From positions 186,001 through 250,000 of the forward strand of contig BSBM01000252.1 of assembly GCA_027924585.1 (NCBI GenBank): 64,000 bases of DNA, in the 5' to 3' direction. Of this stretch, positions 23,090 through 33,201 are shown in pieces. Every line of letters begins with the position of its first letter. The first letter of the stretch is position 1. Made by a program: the position numbers and the translations under genes. Below the pieces are notes generated by a model. That model did not search any database and had not been told where the DNA came from. It saw only the letters and a list, made by a program, of their open reading frames with translations. The stretch is from Larix kaempferi. Its lineage: Eukaryota; Streptophyta; Pinopsida; Pinales; Pinaceae.

Positions 23090-23698
23090 TGTCATGTCCC
23101 AAATTTGGAATTGGGTCACAATGGCCTAATCACATTGGCCATATTCATTAGAGTTTGTAAAATTGATGTTAAAGGTCAAATAATTGCCAAGGAGGAAGAT
23201 TACTAGTTTCCTAGGTTTGGGGTGGAAGCTTTGGGATTTGGAATAATGGGGATAATAAAGGATGTTTGAACATTAGAGTGGCATAAATATTTAATAAAGG
23301 AGCTAAAATAAATATACAAGTGAAAATCAAAGTGGCATTTGATCATGAAGACACATGGAGGAAGTGGGACCCACATATGGCTAGATTTCCCCACTACACT
23401 TGGCATCATTCTCTCACCAATTCGAATTCAAGGTGAATGGTAACATACTTGGGGGAGTCCAAAAGGTATTATTCATGGCATGACTCATCCAAGGTCGAAA
23501 TATAGAGGAAGAGTAACTCCCATGGAAGAGGAAGAGGCAATTTGGAGCTAGTGAGACACTTGGGCTAGATTCCCTAGCTCTATGACAACAATGATGAAGA
23601 TGCTATGACACCTATGACACAAATCAGAACTGAAGGCTGACATATGAAATATATGACATGTCAGGGCTAAAAATAGACTCCAAGAGGGCGCTCAAGGG

Positions 23699-24304
23699 TG
23701 TTAAATTTTGAGCATTAATTCACAATACTCTAGGATATTCACTGAGAGAATAACATATACAGTATATCAATGCATGACAATAACAATAAGCATGACAAGC
23801 ATCACAAGAATCAAAAGCATGAATGACAAGAGACACAGAGTTTCTGTGGGGAAAACCCTAAGGTGAAAAACCCCACAACTTCCTCAGAGATAGAGAGAGC
23901 AATGGCTCAACCAAAGTACAACCAAAATACACTGAGATAGTCTCCTAGTAGTAGATGATCCTCCTCCTCACTAGTGCGCCACTTTCTGAGTGAGAGAGAG
24001 ATGACTTTCTGAATGATCTAAATAGAGATCACTTGATCTCTATTTATACTAACCTGTTTTTCCAGTGACCTTATGGGGCCGACTTGTCTAGCTAGGTACA
24101 TCCACATTATAATATATATATTTCAGGGCCGACCCCACACATGGTGGTCTAATAACCCATCGGCAAGTACACACACTTGCGACACTTGTCAATCCACATG
24201 ACGAAACTTCCATATAGAGGAATAACACATCTCTAATAAGGGTACAATAAATATATATGAAATACATAGATTAAATACATTCCGTAGTTACATATACATC
24301 AACA
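23699..24304 (-). repeat. 3' LTR of E
   Basis: 606 bp, pairing with 30430-31022. It holds an extra 13 bases (near 24268-24280, a partial copy of aaatacat text) absent from the other LTR. Confidence 0.93.
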
Positions 24305-24318
24305 CTCCCTCTTAACTA
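24305..24318 (-). other. Polypurine tract of E
   Basis: The - strand reads aagagggag directly before the LTR start TGTTGATG. It marks the - orientation. Confidence 0.7.
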
Positions 24319-24559
24319 TGAAGGTATTTCTCGACATAGATCTGCTAGACAAGTCTTCTTCTCGGGATTATTGTCATCGATGCATCGTCATCATCATCGT
24401 CACTGCTGATGCTATCTCAACCAATATCTGACTCTACTCATCATAGGAAGTTCTGCAGAGCCAGTCCTTTTTCATACTGGATGTAGGCCCGCCACCTGTA
24501 GGTCTTCATCATCACTGGCCATACTGTGGAATCCTCAGGACTTATTATGTGTGTCACAC

Positions 24560-25135
24560 AACCTTGAAAGAGCATCCCAGGCTGTTACAAGCACACGGCT
24601 CTACCTATAGGATCTCCCAGGGCCATATTATATGTGACCTCACCACAAAAACTCGCAAGAGCATCCCAGGCTGTTACGAGCACATAGCTCTACCTATAGG
24701 ATCTCCCAGGGACAGATTATATATGGTCACCACAAAACCTCGCAAGAGCATCCCAGGCTGTTACGAGCACACAGCTCTACCTATAGGATCTCCCAGGGAC
24801 AGATTATATGTGGTCATGGCAAAACCTCACAAGAGCATCCCAGGACTTATTATGGGCACACAGCCCAACCTATCGGATCTCCTAGGGACATATTATATGC
24901 CATAGGACAAAACCTCGAAAGAGCATCTACCAGATATCCTAGGGCCATATTATATGCCATAGGAAAAACCTCGAAAGACTATCTGCATATCTCCCAGGGC
25001 CAAATTATATGTCCTCCCAGAGCAAAACCTCGAAAGAGCATTTGCCAGATATCCCAGGGACAAATTATATGCCATAGGCAAAACCTCGAAAGACTATCTT
25101 CAAATCTCCCAGGGCCAAATTATATGCTCATCTGC
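24560..25135 (-). repeat. Array of about 87-bp units in the 3' region of E
   Basis: The phrase agcatcccaggctgttac recurs at 24571, 24660, 24747 and 24834 (spacings 89, 87, 87), with shorter decayed units down to 25135 carrying ctcccagggaca and attatatg. The + strand ORF at 24549-24905 is only a read-through of this array. It lies between RNase H and the 3' LTR. Confidence 0.88.
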
Positions 25136-25299
25136 ACAACCTGATCCACGACCATAGAGTATCAACCTGATACTCACCATACATCATCCTGATGTATACA
25201 TGATCATCCTAATCATCGTTACTGCAACATCCTGCTGCAAGTCATCTGGAGCAACATCCCGAAGCTCGTCATCCGCGATCATCCTGATCATATCATGCA

Positions 25300-25735
25300 T
25301 CTACCTGATGCATACCAAGTATCTACCTGATACATATCATCATACATGATCCACCTGATCATACAATGTATCCACCTGATACAAATAGAAATACATGATC
25401 CACTTGATCATACATGATACATATCAACATACATGATCTACCTAATCATACAATGTATCCACCTGATACATATACAGATACATGATCCACCTGATCATAC
25501 ATGATACATATCAACATACATGATCTACCTGATCATACAATGTATCCACCTGATACATATACAGATACATGGTCCAAGCATCCAACATGATGCATATACA
25601 AAATACATACAAATGATCCAACCGATCATATCCAGCATCCAACTTGATGCATACATACATATACATATAAATGATCCAATTGATCATATCCAGCATCATC
25701 CTGATGCATATACAGAGCAGTAACTGGAGCATCGT
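25300..25735 (-). repeat. Array of gatccacctgatcata units in E
   Basis: Short units built from tgatccacctgatcatac and tatccacctgatacatat alternate with irregular spacing (roughly 40-65 bp) from about 25300 to 25735. The array continues the repeat-rich 3' region of E. ORFs at 25511-25816 and 25520-25723 are array read-through on both strands. Confidence 0.85.
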
Positions 25736-25825
25736 CCTGATGCTCATCATCCAGCACTTACATCCATAGCCATGTGAAGGATCCTCCTTCCAACATGCTT
25801 GGAATGGCCTCTGCAAATGTGTCCA

Positions 25826-28130
25826 TCACTTCTTCCTCGAAGTGTCATCAATCCAAAGAACACCAAGCCTCTCTTTGAAGTACTCGAACTTCACTCTGGC
25901 TAGTGGTTTCATCAGCACATTTTCAATCTGCTCGTCCATCTCAATGTACAGGAGCTTCACAGCTCCTCTCTACACCATATCCCTAATATAGTGATATTTG
26001 ATCTCTATGTGTTTCGCCCTGTCATGAAACACTGGGTTCTCGGACAACTTCACACAACTCTGGTTATCACAAAAGATACCAGTAGCATCCAATGGGAGAT
26101 CAAATAACTCAGACAGGAGCTTCCGTAGCCACACTTCCTCACAACTAGCTGAACAGGCTGCAACATACTCTACCTTAGCTGTACTCAGTGCTACGCAGGA
26201 CTGCTTCCTGCTAAACCAAGAGATCACACCTGATCCCATACTGAAACAACACCCATATGTGCTCTTCCTATCTGCAGCACTGCCAGCCTAATCTGAATCA
26301 ACATAACCCTGCAGGTTAAACTTTTGATTTGCTTCATACTTGAGCCCATAATCCACTGTACCCTTCAAGTACCTCAGAACATGCTTTACAACAACCAGGT
26401 GAACACTCCTCAGATCCGTCAGGAACTGGCTCAATGTGTTCACAGCAAAGAAAATATCTGGTCTCGTGTTCGTCAGGTACATCATGAACCCAATCATCTG
26501 ACAATACATAGAGACATCAACCGGCTCAGATGAAGCATCACATAGAAGCTTCAGATTTGATGCCATAGGTGTGGCCATGGCCTTGAAATCCATCATCTCG
26601 AATCTCTTCAGGATATCTACTGTGTACTTCCCTTGACCAAGGAAGATCCCACCTGCACTCTGCCACACCTCCATACCTAGGAAATAATGCATCATTCCCA
26701 AATCTTTCATGTTGAACTTCGTAGCAAGCTTCCTTTTCGTAGCTACAATCAATCTGTCATCTCCTGTTACAAATAAGTCATCCACATACAGGAGTAGAAT
26801 CACAGGATTCCCTTCCTCAACCTTGTAATAAAGGTTGGAATCTGCTTTACTCTTGGTAAAGCCCAAACTAGATAGGAAACTGTCCATCCTACCATACCAA
26901 TTTTTGGGAGATTGTTTCAAGCCATACAAGGCTTTCTTCAATCTGCACACATATGACTCCCTGTCATGTATTTCAAAACCGAGTGGCTACTCCACATATA
27001 CTTCCTCTTCAACTACACCTTTCAAGAAAGCAGTCTTGACATCCATCTAGTGTATTTTCCATTTCATTGCTGCAGCCAGGGCAAGTACTGTTTTGATGGA
27101 ATTATACCTGGCTACAAGTGCAAAAGTTTCTTCATAATCTATTCCCTCTTTCTGAGAGAAGCCATGAGCTACGAATCTTGCTTTGTATTTCTCTACACTG
27201 CCATTTGCAGCATGCTTGATTTTGTAAATCCATTTGAAAGTCACAACAGACTTCTCTTTAGGTCTTGGGACAACATCCCAAACATCATTCTTCATTATTG
27301 ATTGGTATTCCTCAGTCATGGCATCCTTCCATTCTTTCTTTTCCGTTGCTTCTTCATAACTAGAAGGTTCTTTGTTCATAATGTCACAGAGTAAAGCAAC
27401 ATAGCTGGTATGTGATCTAGTTCTCTTCTTTGCTCTGTGTTCTTCTTCTGGAATGCCAAATCTTTCTGCATCTTGAATGAGCTCTCTAGCCCATGTAGGT
27501 TTCCTCTTGTGAGAGTTATCCTCATGGGGTGGATCTACAGGTTCTTGTGGATCTTCAAACTCACGAACAACTTCTGGAACTGCTTCAGTCATGGTAGTGT
27601 CTTGAAATCTAGTTTCCTTAGGTTCTTCATAAACTTCGATAGGTGCCTTCCTTGATTTGATGAATGTTGAGTTTTCATCAAATGTTACATCCCTGCTGAA
27701 ATCAATCTTCTTGAACCCTAGAAAGTATATTCTGTAAGCCTTTGAGCTTTCACTGTAACCCACAAAGATAACCTTCTTTCCTGAAGGATCTAGTTTAGTA
27801 CTCTTTTCCTTTGGGACATGACTGTATACTGGACAACCAAATATTCTGAGATGGCTGACTTAAGGTTTCTTACTAGAAAAGACCTCTTCTGGTGTCTTGT
27901 TGTCCAATATCTTGTGGGGTGTTCTGTTCTGCACATATACAATTGTTCTAGCTACTTCTTCCCATAGATGCATAGGTAGATCTTGGTCATGCAGCATTGC
28001 CCTTGCTGCTTCCATGATAGTTCTATTCTTCCTTTCTGCAACTCCATTTTGTTGAGGATTATAAGGAGCATTCAACTCCCTCTTAATCCCTGAATCACTA
28101 CAAAGCGTCTTGAAGTCACCTGAGGTGAAT
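25826..28130 (-). pseudogene. Integrase C-terminus, RT and RNase H of copia E
   Basis: It continues pol after a frameshift near 28140. Integrase: NAPYNPQQNGVAERKNRTI holds the catalytic Glu (about 28045). RT: NDVWDVVPRPK, KWIYKIKH, KARFVAHGFSQKEGIDYEET (27260-27130), LLYVDDLFVTGDD with an intact YVDD (about 26780), and the copia text CRLKKALYGLKQSPKNWYGR. RNase H: QGYVDSD, ISWFSRKQSCVALSTA and VSMYCQMIGFMMYLTN, ending near a stop at 25826. Stops at about 27858, 27044, 26286 and 25968 interrupt. Otherwise well preserved. Confidence 0.93.
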
Positions 28131-29855
28131 TCTCCACCATTGTCGGATTCTGAATGTTTTGATCTTCTTGTCAGTTTGATTTTCCGTCAAGGTTTTGAAT
28201 TTCTTGAACTTATCAAACACCTCATCTTTGTTCTTCAAGAAGTATACCCAAGTCTTCCTGGAGAAGTCATCAATAAATGAGACATAGTAAACATACCCAC
28301 TAAGAGAACTGGATGACATAGGACCACATACATATGAGTGGATGATTTCCAGGATATCTTTGGCCTTGCTTTCACTGCTTGGGAAATCCTTCTTAATGTT
28401 CTTACCTTTTGCACATCCTTTGCAAACACCCTCATGTTTGGTCTTGATTTCAGGAAGACCTTCTATAGCCTTGCTTGCAATTGGAAGTGCCCTATAGTGC
28501 ATATGAGCAAGTCTTCTATGCCAAAGTTCACTTGGCTCCATGGATTCATGCACCATGGCATGTTCAGGTTGTCCCTTCAATTTATACAATCCTCCCTCTT
28601 GCTCTCCAATCACTACTGCATCATCTATGGTCTTTCCCTTTGGCCACATTAGGACTTGGCCATCCACAAATGCAACCCTCATACCTTTTGCATCCAATGC
28701 AGAGATGGAGAGTATGTTCTTCTTGAGCCCAGGTACATAAAGGACTTCTTTCATCTTCAAAGATTTTCCAGAATCTAGGTTGTAGGAGGCTTCACCACTT
28801 CCTTTGATTGGGTATTGATAATCATCCCCAAGTTTCACCTTATGGGGTGATTCATGTTTAGATAGATTCACAAAAGATTCCTTAAACCCAGTCATGGGTT
28901 TGGAAGCCCCACTATCAATCAACCAATCATTACAACCATGGGAGATAGTACATGTGAGAGCAGAGATTAGAACATACTCTTCTTCACTTGATGAGTCATC
29001 ATCACTTTCTGCCCTAGCCTTCTTCTTTGGAGGTTCATCATCTTTGGCAGCATGAGCATGGAACTTTATTTTGCTGCCCTTCTTCTTCTTGCTGAAGTTG
29101 TTGTTATTATCCCTTTTGTTCTTGGGACAATCTGAAGCAAAGTGACCCTTCTCATTGCATGTGAAGCATCTTAGATCCTTCTTATTCTTTTGATAGGATC
29201 TTTTGTAGCGAGAGTGCTCCTTCTTGGGATTGCTTCTTTTGGTGTGAGTTGCGAGAGCTTGATCTTCACCTCCCATCTTTTCCTCACGAGCTACAAGTCT
29301 AGCTTCTTCTTGAGAGAATTCCTCCCATAGTTTACTGAAAGAGATCAATTTCTTTCTTGCATAAATTCCTTGAATAAAGGAGTCCCATGACCTAGGTAGG
29401 CCATTCAAAGTGGTCATAACAACTTCACCATTGTCCACTACTTCATCTACAGCTTCAAGTTGCTCCTTGATCTGAGAGACCTTGGAGAAGTAAGATTGAA
29501 TGGTTTCTCCATTCAACATCTTGACCCCTTTCAATTGATTCCACAGAGTCATCTTCCGATTTATTTTCTTCCCTTCAAATAGCTTGGTCAAAGAGTCAAA
29601 CATCTCCTTGGGTGTCTTTAGAGAAGACACATGGGGTATGAGATGATCTTTGATATAATCAACAATGATTCTCTTTTCCTTGACCAAGTTCTTCTTATGC
29701 ATTACCTTGGCCTCTTCATCCTCTAGGATAGGGATGTCTTCTTTTATATATGAGTCCAACTCATTCTCTTCCAGGATTAACCCAATCCTATACTTCCAAG
29801 CTCGGAAGTTATCAGCCCCTTCAAGATTATCCTCAAGCTTGGTGTGGTGAGACAT
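28116..29855 (-). CDS. Gag-protease-integrase ORF of copia E
   Basis: One open frame. The start is taken at the ATG 29855 (MSHHTKLEDNLEGADNF); an upstream in-frame ATG at 29903 is less likely. Gag core (UBN2-like) with MTLWNQLKGVKMLNGET, zinc knuckle CFTCNEKGHFASDC (about 29170), protease WLIDSGASKPMTG (about 28920), GAG-pre-integrase LWHRRLAHMHYRALP and CKGCAKGK (28470-28400), and the integrase core start. The first catalytic Asp of integrase is replaced by Tyr (IHSYVCGPM, codon 28334-28332). The frame is lost near 28140. It would encode the particle protein, protease and part of integrase. Confidence 0.93.
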   Translation of the reverse strand: MSHHTKLEDNLEGADNFRAWKYRIGLILEENELDSYIKEDIPILEDEEAKVMHKKNLVKEKRIIVDYIKDHLIPHVSSLKTPKEMFDSLTKLFEGKKINRKMTLWNQLKGVKMLNGETIQSYFSKVSQIKEQLEAVDEVVDNGEVVMTTLNGLPRSWDSFIQGIYARKKLISFSKLWEEFSQEEARLVAREEKMGGEDQALATHTKRSNPKKEHSRYKRSYQKNKKDLRCFTCNEKGHFASDCPKNKRDNNNNFSKKKKGSKIKFHAHAAKDDEPPKKKARAESDDDSSSEEEYVLISALTCTISHGCNDWLIDSGASKPMTGFKESFVNLSKHESPHKVKLGDDYQYPIKGSGEASYNLDSGKSLKMKEVLYVPGLKKNILSISALDAKGMRVAFVDGQVLMWPKGKTIDDAVVIGEQEGGLYKLKGQPEHAMVHESMEPSELWHRRLAHMHYRALPIASKAIEGLPEIKTKHEGVCKGCAKGKNIKKDFPSSESKAKDILEIIHSYVCGPMSSSSLSGYVYYVSFIDDFSRKTWVYFLKNKDEVFDKFKKFKTLTENQTDKKIKTFRIRQWWRIHLR

Positions 29856-30417
29856 CTTAAAGAGTACTTCAAATGGAAATAGAAAAGATTTAGGTCTTAC
29901 CACTTGAAATGCTGAAAATTGGATTTGGTCCCGGATTAGGGTTTGTCGAAAAAACCCTAAAAATTCAAAATGTGAATTTCAAATTTTTGAAAGGATAGAA
30001 AGATGTGCCTTGATGAGCTGATCATCCTGGTGCATTCAGAATTTGAGATCAGCAAAGTTTTACCCTTTAGATTTGTCTTTTTGTCCTCTCGGGTTCACTA
30101 GGGAGAGCCCTGAATTAGGGTTTGAGTTTCTCGGAGATCTACCCAGCCAAAAATCTTGATCCAAAGCTCTAAACTTCAATTTTTGCAAGGAGCTTCCAGC
30201 TATGTCTTCAGATTTTAGAAATTCCTATTTTTGTGGAAACCCTAATTTTTATGGCCAAATCTAAAAATGCTCGATATTGAATTCTGATTGGACAGATCGA
30301 TGCACCTTGATGAGGAGAGTCAATCTACTATACTGCGTTTCCAAAATCTATGGAGATAAACCCAATAAACAAGAAACTCAAGTTTTCGTCACTGTAAAAT
30401 GTCTTCTTCTCAGGTTA

Positions 30418-30429
30418 GCTCTGATACCA
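30418..30429 (-). other. Primer binding site of E
   Basis: The - strand reads tggtatcagagc directly against the LTR end, complementary to initiator tRNA-Met. Confidence 0.9.
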
Positions 30430-31022
30430 TGTTAAATTTTGAACATTAATTCACAATACTCTAGGATCTTCACTGAGAGAATAACATATACAGTATATCA
30501 ATGCATACCAATCACAATAAGCATGACAAGCATCACAAGAATCAAAAGCATGAGAGACAAGAGACACAGAGTTTCCGTGGGGAAAACCCTAAGGTGAAAA
30601 AACCCACAACTTCCTCAGAGATAGAGAGAGCAATGGCTCAACCAAAGTACAACCAAAATACACTGAGATAGTCTCCTAGTAGCAGATGATCCTCCTCGTC
30701 ACTAGTGCGCCACTTTCTGAGTGAGAGAAGTGTGAGTTTCCGAATGATCAAAATAGAGATCTCCCGATCTCTATTTATACTAACCTGTTTTGCCAGTGAC
30801 CTTATGGGGCCGACTTGTCTAGCTAGGTACATCCACATTATAATATATATATTTCAGGGCCAACCCCACACATGGTGGTCTAATAACCCATCGGCAAGTA
30901 CACACACTTGCAACACTTGTCAATCCACATGACGACACTTCCTTATAGAGGAATAACACATCTCTAATAAGGGTACAATAAATATATATGAAATACATTC
31001 CGCAGTTACATATACATCAACA
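30430..31022 (-). repeat. 5' LTR of E
   Basis: 593 bp, starting TGTTGATG and ending TTTAACA on the - strand. A TATA-like gtataaatagagatc lies near 30783-30769 on the - strand. Small ORFs in it are not genes. Confidence 0.93.
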
Positions 31023-32444
31023 AAGGGTGTTAGGGCAGCTAAGATGCTTTCACATGTGATTTGGTGGAACTGGGAGACTAGGAATTGTTGTACAAGTGGC
31101 GTTCTTTGGAATCTCTTCCCAACTTGAGTTGGCATGAGTCTCTTGGAAGGAATTCGACCCATGGAGGACATTAGAACTTTATAAATGTCAATAAAAAAGA
31201 ATGAAACCATCTTTTTATCATTTGTCGAATTTGCAATTGCATTTGTGAAGAGGGAGAGCTAGTGGATGACTAGTTGCTTGCCTTAGCCAATTTCGAGGGT
31301 GAAAGATTCCCATCCAAGTTGGCAATCGGAAAGGCCATTCAGACCTTTCATTTGGAGCTTTAATGGAGTCTTTATTTGTAGGTGTAAGATACAGGGCAGC
31401 TCATGGTATCTTCTTTTGCAACTCACTCCTTCAACCATTTCCAGTTTTGATGGCATATTCTTGATCCTTGAGGGAGGGCGTTTTTGGTGAGATATTGTAC
31501 TCTTTGGGGGAGATTATAATGCCCCATTTATTTTTTAATATGAATTAAATACTCTGTTATTCATCTCCAGAAAGTTTCAGGTCGAAATTCCTTGTAGAAA
31601 TGTATAAATCTCAATTTTAATGAAAGAATAGTGTCATTTCCCCACTACCTTGTTGTGAATCAATGTAATGTTGATGATTTCGAATGAATGGATGATTCTC
31701 TGATGAATTTGTGATTAATGGACTGCCATGGATGTATTTTTAAAGTTTCATGTACTGTACTTAAGCATTTGAAGTATTTTTACTCAGTTTAATTGCATTG
31801 GGAGAAGAAATAGTGCCATTTCCCTAAGGGTCGAATTGGTGATTTTTGCAGTTGAATGGGAGAGGGTTGGAACAGATGTAATAATCAATTAATGGTGCAC
31901 ATGAGACCTTAATAACATACTTAACACATTACCTACCTCTTTTCAGAAATTTGAGTGGGTTTGGAGGCAATTGGGAAGCCATTTTCAGAACTTACCCCAG
32001 GGGGATTTGAACCCCAAATTACTAGTAAAATTGCATACTTGGTCCAGAATATTAAGAGAGTTTGCAGAGGTATTTTGGTGGCCATATTTCATCCTTGAAA
32101 ATCATATTCAAGTCCTAATATTATTCATACACCTTCCTTGAATATTTGAAGGCATTTGGAGTCAATTTGAGACCTAGAGACCAATACTAGTCACAGGGAA
32201 ATCACTAGTAAAGTTACCTACATTGACCAGAATTGAAAGAGTATTTGCAGAAGTATTTTAAAGATCCAAAGGAATCCATAAAACACATATTTATGTTCTA
32301 ATATCATTCATATACCTTCTCAGAAGATTTGGGATCATTTGGGGCAAATTTGGGACCTAGAGATCAAAACTAGTCAAAGGTCGAACTAGGGAAAAAAAGT
32401 GGAAAATTGCCATTTTAATAAAATTCCTAACAAGGGACATTACA

Positions 32445-33201
32445 AAATTGCTCGAAGGCTGGAACCTGATGGCTCCACCACCCAAGATAGTCCTCGTTAG
32501 AATATGATGCACTAGTCTCACCACCCCCTTGACGAAGGAAGATGTCACCCCATCTAGTCATTAGTGGCTCACGGGGGTTCAGTGCTGGTAGAGCCATCCC
32601 AATACTAAGGGATGGGACTCTCTCTCTCTCTCAAAGGTGAAGCGTATTCTACTGTATCTGAAGTTCTTCTTCTTCCTTGTTTTGCATTCCATCAGCTGGT
32701 GTTTCATGTTCACTAGAAAACCAGAGCACTAATCGAATATAATGTTGCACAAACATTCCACACCTATCTGCATGTAGCTACGAGATGCCAAGTGTTGTGC
32801 TGCAATTCCACCGATCCTGTTTATAGTGATCAGGATCAATTTCAATTGAAATCTTGTTGTTTGGCCAATGGTCATTTGACTGCCACTCTTTTCAGTCCCG
32901 GCTACACAGTAAGTGTTTATGTAATCCTGTATGGATATGACACCAACCCCTCTGAATGTCCCTTTGAGGTTTACAACCTCACCTCGGAGGGATAACCCGG
33001 TTATGAAGTATATATCATCAATAATTATCTCTAGCATCTCCCCTTGGAGATTAAACATACCATGATCGACATCCAGTACTACACAAGCATTTGGAGGAGG
33101 TGCGTTTGCGCTCGCATGTTAGTGGTGCGAAAAAACTTGAGGAGTCCACACCTCCTTAATGCATTTAAAGTAAGTGGATCCCCCAAAGATATCTTGTCCA
33201 T
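32445..33201 (-). pseudogene. Antisense PMD-like gene of A, first part
   Basis: On the - strand, from ATG 33201 (MDKISLGDPLTLNAL) to 32445. The central block FNLQGEMLEIIIDDIYFITG, followed by LSLRGEVVNLKG, resembles the plant mobile domain (GEMTxTLxDVxxLTGLxxxGE in the family). Later blocks: RIGGIAAQHLASRSYMQ, LNPREPLMTRWGDI, LRQGGG, EDYLGWWSHQVPAFEQF. A stop near 33090, a frame change just after it, another stop at 32729 and a shift near 32620 break it. The frame resumes across insertion G at 23089. PMD proteins of plants act in silencing and RNA-related pathways and also occur as retroelement cargo. The PMD assignment is by eye. Confidence 0.65.

Larger units (their letters stand above)
23699..31022 (-). 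mobile_element. Ty1/copia element E (complete)
   Basis: The LTRs are 606 and 593 bp; the target duplication is aaggg on both sides (23694-23698 and 31023-31027). The element reads leftward: LTR, Met-type primer site, gag, protease, integrase, RT, RNase H, two tandem arrays, polypurine tract, LTR. Integrase before RT defines Ty1/copia. The LTRs differ by scattered changes and a 13-bp indel. It lies inside G, and so is younger than G and A. Confidence 0.95.
23090..32444. mobile_element. Insertion G (unclassified, old), host of copia E
   Basis: It starts TGTCATGTCCC and ends GGGACATTACA, an 11-base inverted pair with one mismatch. The flanks gaact and aaatt fit a 5-bp duplication with two transitions. 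Without E, G is about 2 kb with no ORF. Either a large solo LTR or a non-autonomous element is possible. A polypurine-like tttgggggagatta just before 31512 hints at a 3' LTR at 31512-32444, but no matching 5' LTR text is seen. Small runs at 24100 and 30840 belong to E. It disrupts the antisense gene of A. Confidence 0.55.

Noticed and set aside
24549-25816. ORFs in the 3' region of E
   Set aside because: Read-through of tandem arrays.
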